A DNA stretch of 18,955 nucleotides from Verrucomicrobia bacterium UBA3750 (GTDB lineage Bacteria; Verrucomicrobiota; Kiritimatiellia; RFP12; UBA1067). A program made the translations under genes and the position numbers. Below the pieces are notes generated by a model. That model worked only from the letters and a program-made list of their open reading frames with translations. It ran no database searches and had not been told where the DNA came from. Location of the stretch: assembly GCA_002371755.1 (NCBI GenBank), contig DFGM01000093.1:1-18955 (forward strand), written 5' to 3'. Positions within the stretch are counted from its first letter, which is position 1. The number at the start of each line of letters is the position of its first letter. Below, piece after piece: positions 14,235 through 18,955 of this stretch.

Positions 14235-15964
14235 CAATACCGCACGACGCGGAAGTAATCGGCGTCAATCCAGCCGCGGTCTGCGCAGCCGGGTCCGGAG
14301 ATGGCATAGAGACCGATAGTGGCGCCAATCCACTTGCCCTCGCGGGCGGGGAAGGGGCTGGCGGCGTTTGCTTCCACCCAGGTTTTGCCGTCGAAGGAAT
14401 AGGAAAACACGCAGCGCGGTTCGCCGCAAAGGCGTTTCTCGGGCGTTTCGGCGTTTTGGCGCACATCCACCTTGAAATAGACGTCCTTCACTTGTGCGGT
14501 GCGGATGCCCGCACTTATCACCGTGGCAGGCACCGTGGCGAGCACGCGGGACTTTTCGGCCTCGCCCTTGTCCGCGCCGAAGCACTCGGTATAGACGACT
14601 TCAAAAGTCTTTTCGCCAGTATACCTGAGGCCGAGGCGGGCGTAGTCGCGCCCTTGGACGATGATGCCGGATTCCTCCGTCGGCTGCTTGGCGCCGCATT
14701 GCGCCTTCATCGTGGCCGTAAAGTTGAAAGCCGGGAACTTCTGCACCATGAGGTTGGGAGTGTCCCACGTATTGGCGGCCCCTTGCGCGACAGGCGTGGA
14801 GTATAGACGGTAGAACCCGAAGGGGGTGGCCCAGCCGGCGAAATTGGCGCTCTTGCCGAGCCACTGCCACTGGAGGCCGGGCTTGGTGCCGTCAAACTCG
14901 TCATCCAGCTGCGGATAGAGCTTTTGCGCACCCAGCCTGCCGCCCTTCGGCATCGCGTATTCGTCCACGGGTTCGCCGCAACCGTCGCCATCGGCGTCAT
15001 TGCCGATGATGGGCCAGCCATCCTCGCGCCACTTCATGGGCTGGAGGCAGAGTATGCGCCCGTAGGCATCGCGGTCGGTGAAGTGGACAAACCAGTCCTC
15101 GCCTGAGCCGTCCTTCTCCCCGAAAGGCCCCTCTATCTCGCAATGCACCCATGCGCCCTGGTGGGGCCCGTTGATCTTCGACTTGCCCTGCGCCATCACC
15201 GTTCTGGCTTCGTAGGGGCCATACGGAGACTTTGCCCGCGCAGCGACCTGCCAACCCGTAGGGACTCCGCCGGCGGGGAACATGAGCCAGTATTCGCCGT
15301 TGCGCTTGTAGAACTTCGGGCCCTCCGCCGTGAAGTTTCCGTCCGGCACGCCGTCATAGACCATAACCGGATCGGAAATCGCCTTCGTCTCGTCCGCGTC
15401 GAGTTCACGCACTGTCAAAACGGAGTTCATGCCGGCGCGGCTCTGCGCCCAGCCGTTAACGAGATAAATGCGCCCATCGTCGTCGTAGAGCGGACACGTA
15501 TCGATTATACCCTTCCCTTCCACAACAAGGCGCGGCTCGCTCCACGGACCGCGCGGATCGGGCGCGGATACCCTGTACGCTCCGCGGTCGGGGTCTCCCC
15601 AATAGATGACGTACTCGTGCGTCCATGTCCGCCCCTGGCCTTTGGTGTCCTTTTTCCAGAACGACCTGCGGCGAATAGACGGAGCCCACACGGCGTTGCC
15701 GTGCTCAGGGCCAAATGTCTCGAACGGGTGCTTTTCGAGAGCATAGGCGACGTATTCCCAGTTCACGAAGTCGTCGCTCGCGAGCACGGGGAGGCCCGGG
15801 AGACCGCCGAAACTGGAAGCTGTCATGTAGAACCTGCCGTCGTGGCCCGTGCAGACGTCGGGGTCGCTGAAATCCATCACAAGCACCGGGTTCTTGTAAG
15901 TGGCGGCAAAGAGCGATGCGGCGAATGCCGCCGCGAGCACCGCAATCGTTTCTCTCTTTCTCAT
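14234..15964 (-). CDS. Secreted glycoside hydrolase family 43 (beta-xylosidase/arabinofuranosidase-like)
   Basis: A 576-residue protein with a signal peptide (IAVLAAAFAASLFAATY, residues 7-23), so exported. The five-bladed propeller domain shows the GH43 triad: base Asp34 (DFSDPDV), pKa-setting Asp155 (IIDTCPLYDDDG) and acid Glu214 (TAEGPKFY), with His268 in NGPHQGAWV. GLPGLPVLASDDFVNWEYV (54-72) is like subfamily 12. A C-terminal beta-sandwich of about 230 residues (from LDDEFDG onward) resembles the concanavalin-like domain common after such propellers. Likely substrates are xylo- or arabino-oligosaccharides; specificity is not readable. The ATG at 15964 is chosen for the signal peptide and GGA 6 bases upstream; it is 53 bases below the phosphatase stop. 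A longer frame to 16177 lacks support. Confidence 0.88.
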   Translation of the reverse strand: MRKRETIAVLAAAFAASLFAATYKNPVLVMDFSDPDVCTGHDGRFYMTASSFGGLPGLPVLASDDFVNWEYVAYALEKHPFETFGPEHGNAVWAPSIRRRSFWKKDTKGQGRTWTHEYVIYWGDPDRGAYRVSAPDPRGPWSEPRLVVEGKGIIDTCPLYDDDGRIYLVNGWAQSRAGMNSVLTVRELDADETKAISDPVMVYDGVPDGNFTAEGPKFYKRNGEYWLMFPAGGVPTGWQVAARAKSPYGPYEARTVMAQGKSKINGPHQGAWVHCEIEGPFGEKDGSGEDWFVHFTDRDAYGRILCLQPMKWREDGWPIIGNDADGDGCGEPVDEYAMPKGGRLGAQKLYPQLDDEFDGTKPGLQWQWLGKSANFAGWATPFGFYRLYSTPVAQGAANTWDTPNLMVQKFPAFNFTATMKAQCGAKQPTEESGIIVQGRDYARLGLRYTGEKTFEVVYTECFGADKGEAEKSRVLATVPATVISAGIRTAQVKDVYFKVDVRQNAETPEKRLCGEPRCVFSYSFDGKTWVEANAASPFPAREGKWIGATIGLYAISGPGCADRGWIDADYFRVVRY

Positions 15965-16017
15965 GTCGTTTCCGTGACCCTTTCTTGCATGTTTGAAATC
16001 TTGCCGGAGCGGAACGC

Positions 16018-16671
16018 TCAAAAGCCGATGGCGGGAATCTCCTTGGCCTCGTGCACCAGAATCGCGGCCTTGGCGAGTTCGTCCGGCTTGCCGTAGCCCC
16101 AGGCTACGCCTACCGGCAGGATGGAGTTTTCCGCTGCGGCGTCGAAGTCGTTCGCCGTATCGCCCACCATGACGCATTCCTCGGGGCGGATGTTCCTCTC
16201 CTTTAATATAAGGCGGAGGAGTGCGGGCTTGCGGAGCTTGCCGATGGGGTCGTCCTTGTGCATGTCACCGGCATAGAGCGCGTCGAAGACTTTCATCCAT
16301 CCGAACTTTTCCGCCATCGCCTTCGCGCCGGCGAAACGTTTGTTTGTGGCAATCACCACGCTTTCTCCGCGCGCCTTGAGCGTGCGCACCGCATCGAGAA
16401 CGCCGGGATACTCGAAGGTGTTGGGAAAGCCGTCCGTATCGTAGTGCCGCCCGAAGAGTTCGCGTATCGCAAGAGCGAGGGAGTCTGTGTATATGTCGGG
16501 GAAAAGGATGCGCGCCATTTCCTCTATTGGAGGACCTGCCACAAAGTCTTCATCGAATCTAGGGCACGACAACCCCAGGTCGGCGAGAGCCGCCTTCCAC
16601 GAGGCGCGTATGTCGCCATCCGTATCGGCGAGCGTGCCGTCCAAATCGAACATCCAGAGTCTCTTCTTCAT
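16018..16671 (-). CDS. HAD-family phosphatase, phosphoglycolate phosphatase-like
   Basis: A 217-residue cytoplasmic HAD hydrolase. Motif I is FDLDGTLADTD with nucleophile Asp9 and acid Asp11. Motif II is VVIATNKR, the motif III lysine lies in the GKLRKP stretch, and motif IV is MVGDTANDFDAA. The alpha-helical cap after motif I gives the Gph/PGMB-type layout. Phosphoglycolate is the usual substrate of close relatives, but HAD enzymes are promiscuous and another sugar phosphate is equally possible. The ATG overlaps the upstream HTH-IIA stop by 4 bases (ATGA), so translation is coupled; the longer open frame to 17040 is only a shadow of that gene. Confidence 0.85.
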   Translation of the reverse strand: MKKRLWMFDLDGTLADTDGDIRASWKAALADLGLSCPRFDEDFVAGPPIEEMARILFPDIYTDSLALAIRELFGRHYDTDGFPNTFEYPGVLDAVRTLKARGESVVIATNKRFAGAKAMAEKFGWMKVFDALYAGDMHKDDPIGKLRKPALLRLILKERNIRPEECVMVGDTANDFDAAAENSILPVGVAWGYGKPDELAKAAILVHEAKEIPAIGF

Positions 16672-17381
16672 TCTCCGCAAAGCTCCTCTTCGCACTCGGC
16701 TATCGCCTGCATCGCGTCTTCGACGGTTTCGGCGGCGTCGAGGCGTTCCATCAAGTCTGTGCCGTGGGCGAGCATTGCGAGCCGTGCGAGGATTCGCAAG
16801 TGGTTTTCGTGGTCTGTGGAGCACACGAGGAAGAAGTGGCGCGTCCCCTCGCCTTCGGGTGCGCCGAAAAATACGTCTCGCCTGCTCCGTCCGTACGCGA
16901 CGAACGTATCTTCGAAAAAGTAGGGGTCGTGGTAGCGCGGGTGGAGAAACGCCGCACCGCCGCCTATCGCCGTGGATGCAGCCTCTTCGCGCGCAACGAG
17001 TTCCTTGTAGAAGCCTTCGTCGTCGTAGACCAGCCCGCACGCAATGGCGAGATCCGCCATGTCGCGTATCATGCCGCCTTTCGTCTTTGCCTTGATGTCG
17101 AGCGACATCGCGTCAGGGCGGAACAGGCCCGCGACGCGCCACGAGGCGCGGTGCTCCCTGCCCATGTCGTTCATTATGGCATTGTGGAGCGTGCCGAACC
17201 GTTTGCCTGGCGTCTCGAGAAGGTGGCGCTGCGCCCACTCGTCCAGTTCCCTGTGGTCGAACCACCAATCGTCGGCGCGTTTTTCGGCCTTTATCTCGCC
17301 GCGCTGGGCGAAATGCCTGAGTTCATTCGCCTCCATGCATACATGCTGGGCGGCCTGGACGAGGTTGAACATCTCCCGCAT
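16668..17381 (-). CDS. HTH (excisionase-like) - PTS EIIA (fructose/nitrogen type) fusion
   Basis: A 237-residue two-domain protein. Residues 4-54 match the MerR/excisionase-like winged helix-turn-helix pattern (NLVQAAQHVCMEANELRHFA, then GEIKAEKRADDWWFDHRELDEWA). Residues about 85-235 match a PTS EIIA type 2 domain like PtsN or the fructose IIA: IGGGAAFLHPRY with the phosphorylatable His147, VFFGAPEGEGTRHFFLVCSTDHENHLRILARLA with the second conserved His at 194. No EIIB, EIIC, HPr or EI is nearby, so a regulatory role, with phosphorylation state modulating DNA binding, is more likely than transport; that is inference. GGAGGG precedes the ATG. It starts 3 bases after the holA stop and overlaps the phosphatase gene. 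Confidence 0.82.
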   Translation of the reverse strand: MREMFNLVQAAQHVCMEANELRHFAQRGEIKAEKRADDWWFDHRELDEWAQRHLLETPGKRFGTLHNAIMNDMGREHRASWRVAGLFRPDAMSLDIKAKTKGGMIRDMADLAIACGLVYDDEGFYKELVAREEAASTAIGGGAAFLHPRYHDPYFFEDTFVAYGRSRRDVFFGAPEGEGTRHFFLVCSTDHENHLRILARLAMLAHGTDLMERLDAAETVEDAMQAIAECEEELCGE

Positions 17382-17384
17382 GGC

Positions 17385-18440
17385 CTAACGCCCTCCCCGT
17401 CCCGGCGCGCCACAGGTTCTTGCAATCTCTATCATCATAAGATCGATTGCATCAGCCCCGCCGCTCACTATCCTCTCGCGAAGCGTCATGAAACGCATCC
17501 GGGCCGCTCTGAGTTCGTTCAGCCGCCAGCGCGAAAGCGATGCCTCCAGCTTGCGAACGCTCCATCCCGGCATCCCTTTCGTCGCCTGATCCAACTTCCC
17601 GCGCATCTGCGCATCCTTCATCTCCACCATCTGGCGGAACAGCTTCTCGATTACCGTCACGAGCAGTATGGCGGTCTTTTGTTCTTCGCCGAATGAATGC
17701 ACCGCGGCAATGCACTTTTTGGCGTCCCGCATCGAAATCGCGTCCGTGACCTGCCAGGCGACGGGCTCGACGCCGGCGCCGGGCGAGGAAATCGCATCAA
17801 TATCGTCTTCGCTTACGGCGCCCGGACCGTTCTTGAAGGCAAGCATCTTCTCGAGCTCCGAATAGATCGAGCGCGTATCCTGCCCAACTTTGGCGATGAA
17901 CCTCTCTATTGCGCGAGCTGAAAACTTGAGCCCCATCTCCCCCGCCCTCGCCATGGCGCGATCTGCCGCCTCGCGCTGCGCCGCAGTCCCTTTAGGCTTT
18001 GCGAAATACACCATTTCGGCGACTTTGGCGAGTGTTTTCGCGAATACGCTTGTCTGAAGAAGCGAAGGACCCGTAATCAGAAGGGATTGGTTTTCAGGCA
18101 TTCCGCCCTTGGCGACGAGATCGGCGAAGCGTTGGAGCGCCGCCTTCACGGCCTCGCTCGCCGCTTTGGAAGCCCCCTCGCCCTCGCCTTCATCGGCAGA
18201 TGCGGCGCGCGAACCCGGCAGAAACTTCACATTCTTCCACCATGTCACCTTGACGGGATCGAAAAACGGCGGCGTCTTGTAGCTCTCCTCCACGAGCCTG
18301 ATATCTTTCAGGCGCAGGTCTTCGTTGGATGAGAGATTCGAGTCGATGAGTTCCAGCCCCGTGCCGTCGCCAACGATTTTCTTCGCGGCTTCCGATACGA
18401 GGTAGTCGTCATCGCCTATTATCACGCACACCTTGCCCAT
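17385..18440 (-). CDS. holA: DNA polymerase III subunit delta
   Basis: The clamp-loader subunit that opens the beta sliding clamp. The 351-residue length and pattern fit HolA: an N-terminal GDDDYLVSEAAKKIV, the central SLLITGPSLLQTSVFAKTLAKVAE, and the helical middle domain GQDTRSIYSELEKMLAF, then VTDAISMRDAKKCIAAVHSF and a C-terminal LRERIVSGGADAIDLMMIEIA. A charged, low-complexity stretch (residues about 78-96, ADEGEGEG and Ala/Ser/Lys) interrupts the N-terminal domain. The ATG at 18440 starts directly at the first strand (MGKVCVIIGDD) and is 10 bases below a -10 box, so the transcript is nearly leaderless. The longer frame to 18539 runs through the promoter and is rejected. It is the first gene of a unit with HTH-IIA and the phosphatase. 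Confidence 0.92.
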   Translation of the reverse strand: MGKVCVIIGDDDYLVSEAAKKIVGDGTGLELIDSNLSSNEDLRLKDIRLVEESYKTPPFFDPVKVTWWKNVKFLPGSRAASADEGEGEGASKAASEAVKAALQRFADLVAKGGMPENQSLLITGPSLLQTSVFAKTLAKVAEMVYFAKPKGTAAQREAADRAMARAGEMGLKFSARAIERFIAKVGQDTRSIYSELEKMLAFKNGPGAVSEDDIDAISSPGAGVEPVAWQVTDAISMRDAKKCIAAVHSFGEEQKTAILLVTVIEKLFRQMVEMKDAQMRGKLDQATKGMPGWSVRKLEASLSRWRLNELRAARMRFMTLRERIVSGGADAIDLMMIEIARTCGAPGRGGR

Positions 18441-18450
18441 ACTGCCCCAT

Positions 18451-18481
18451 ATTATACCATATCTTGCGCCTTTCGGGTAGC
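18451..18481 (-). promoter_or_regulatory. Promoter of the holA operon
   Basis: The minus strand carries TATGGTATAATAT with TATAAT at 18456-18451. GCTACCC at 18481-18475 stands 18 bases upstream, the same arrangement as before lptF. The start is predicted near 18444, leaving about 4 bases before the holA ATG. Confidence 0.78.
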
Positions 18482-18514
18482 GGTGCCCCAAAATGCGGCG
18501 AATTGAAAAAAGTG

Positions 18515-18562
18515 AAAATACCCCCTTGCGCAGTGCCAAGGAAATATGATATAATATGCCCG
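18515..18562 (+). promoter_or_regulatory. Promoter of tRNA-Asp and tRNA-Gln
   Basis: AAAATACCCCCTTGCGC at 18515-18531 is identical to the block before tRNA-Leu. The -35 TTGCGC (18526-18531), an 18-base spacer ending ATATGA and -10 TATAAT (18550-18555) followed by ATGCCC complete the same architecture. The predicted leader before tRNA-Asp is about 12 bases. Confidence 0.88.
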
Positions 18563-18574
18563 TTTTCGGAACGC

Positions 18575-18651
18575 GGGGTTGTGGCGCAATTGGTTAGCGC
18601 ACTGGACTGTCGATCCGGGGGTTGCGGGTTCGAGCCCCGTCGACCCCGCCA
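18575..18651 (+). tRNA. tRNA-Asp (anticodon GTC)
   Basis: The acceptor stem GGGGTTG pairs with CGACCCC, with G73 and encoded CCA at 18649-18651. The anticodon arm CTGGA-CTGTCGA-TCCGG gives GTC. The T arm is GCGGG-TTCGAGC-CCCGT. G73 is the expected Asp discriminator. Confidence 0.96.
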
Positions 18652-18671
18652 GTTTTCGAAAACAGCAGGGA

Positions 18672-18745
18672 TGCCTCGTGGTGTAATGGTAGCACCGCAG
18701 ATTCTGATTCTGCTTGTTGGGGTTCGAGTCCCTGCGAGGCAACCA
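18672..18745 (+). tRNA. tRNA-Gln (anticodon CTG)
   Basis: The acceptor stem TGCCTCG pairs with CGAGGCA, with A73 and encoded CCA at 18743-18745. The anticodon arm GCAGA-TTCTGAT-TCTGC gives CTG, which reads CAG. A U1-A72 pair is typical of tRNA-Gln. It lies 20 bases after tRNA-Asp and just before a terminator. Confidence 0.95.
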
Positions 18746-18762
18746 TTTGCCAAAGTAAGAAG

Positions 18763-18785
18763 ACCCGCATCATGCGGGTTTTTTT
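18763..18785 (+). terminator. Rho-independent terminator of the tRNA-Asp/tRNA-Gln unit
   Basis: ACCCGCA-TCA-TGCGGGT is a perfect 7-bp stem followed directly by a run of seven T, 17 bases after the tRNA-Gln CCA. Confidence 0.93.
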
Positions 18786-18826
18786 GTTGCTCCTCAAGAT
18801 TTACCACGCACTTGCCATCGCGCCAT

Positions 18827-18955
18827 ACCGCCCCAACGCTAGGGCGGTGAGCCCGTTCACGCCGCAGCGTGTCGCGCGGCCGGGGCGGTAGGGCGGGCAG
18901 ACCCTACCCGCCGCGACATATCGGTACCGCCGGGGCGGTAGGGCGGGCAGACCCT
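18827..18955. repeat. GC-rich repeat cluster, right end (same family as 11-66)
   Basis: A small inverted pair ACCGCCC (18827-18833) and GGGCGGT (18842-18848) comes first. Then a 25-base unit at 18881-18905 repeats exactly at 18931-18955, a 50-base period, with the last copy cut by the window end. The 22-base core (18884-18905, 18934-18955) is identical to 37-58. Each copy can fold: GGCGG-TAGGG pairs with CCCTA and CCGCC with one bulged C, or as the alternative hairpin seen at 45-65. No gene is visible after the terminator at 18785. Confidence 0.85.

Noticed and set aside
13860..14258. Plus-strand frame over the palindrome and the TMTC-like gene start
   Set aside because: It exists because the palindrome is open on both strands; it lacks a ribosome site and any recognisable domain.
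15965..16177. N-terminal extension of the GH43 enzyme
   Set aside because: The extension is Arg/Gly-rich, overlaps the phosphatase gene and would bury the signal peptide that starts at 15964.
16672..17040. N-terminal extension of the phosphatase
   Set aside because: It overlaps the HTH-IIA gene completely, whereas ATG 16671 gives the ATGA junction and starts right before the HAD motif I.
12450..18440. A polysaccharide-utilisation locus around the GH43 gene
   Set aside because: There is no SusC/SusD pair, sugar transporter or hybrid sensor nearby; the only regulator-like gene is the HTH-IIA fusion and the first gene is holA.
18441..18539. N-terminal extension of holA
   Set aside because: It would translate through the -10 and -35 of the holA promoter and the divergent tRNA promoter region; HolA homology starts at 18440.
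18881..18955. Possible CRISPR array (25-base repeat, 25-base spacer)
   Set aside because: There are only two copies, the repeat folds on itself, a lone diverged copy sits at the other window end, and no cas gene is present. It looks like a dispersed intergenic repeat.

Overview
The window reads as chromosomal DNA of a GC-rich Gram-negative bacterium. An outer membrane with lipopolysaccharide is implied by LpxA, an LptF/LptG-type permease and an AsmA-like protein, and a peptidoglycan wall by MurF. Secreted GH95 and GH43 glycosidases, a TMTC-like glycosyltransferase and an HTH/PTS-IIA fusion suggest an uncultured polysaccharide degrader of the PVC group (Verrucomicrobiota, Kiritimatiellota or Lentisphaerota type). 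That assignment is inference from gene content, not a search result.

Layout. (1) Bases 1-137 hold a GC-rich inverted-repeat cluster. (2) 138-5454, minus strand: an envelope block. lptF-lpxA-murF form one tight operon (LPS export, lipid A first step, peptidoglycan precursor). cdsA and a membrane nucleotide-sugar 4,6-dehydratase follow behind their own promoter. (3) 5530-8525, plus strand: tRNA-Leu(CAG), tRNA-Glu(CTC), an AsmA-like protein and an EamA permease, apparently one transcript. (4) 8541-12375, minus strand: proS followed by a GH95 alpha-L-fucosidase-like enzyme. (5) 12432-18440, minus strand: holA, an HTH-PTS IIA fusion, a Gph-like phosphatase, a GH43 enzyme and a TMTC-like glycosyltransferase, mostly linked by overlaps or tiny gaps. 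(6) 18515-18785, plus strand: tRNA-Asp(GTC) and tRNA-Gln(CTG) ending in a clear intrinsic terminator. (7) 18827-18955: more copies of the same GC-rich repeat family seen at the start.

Regulation is unusually legible. Six promoters carry an extended -10 of the form TGnTATAATAT. Two tRNA promoters share 17 identical bases including the -35 TTGCGC. The holA and proS start codons lie so close to their -10 boxes that the mRNAs should be nearly leaderless.

The most unusual object is a 108-bp palindrome at 13778-13885 lying in frame inside the TMTC-like gene, where it encodes a hydrophilic linker. I found no defence system, prophage, transposase, CRISPR array or biosynthetic cluster, so a wholly new system is not demonstrated. 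The palindrome, the HTH-IIA fusion, the tRNA-mRNA transcript and the terminal repeats are the leads worth checking.
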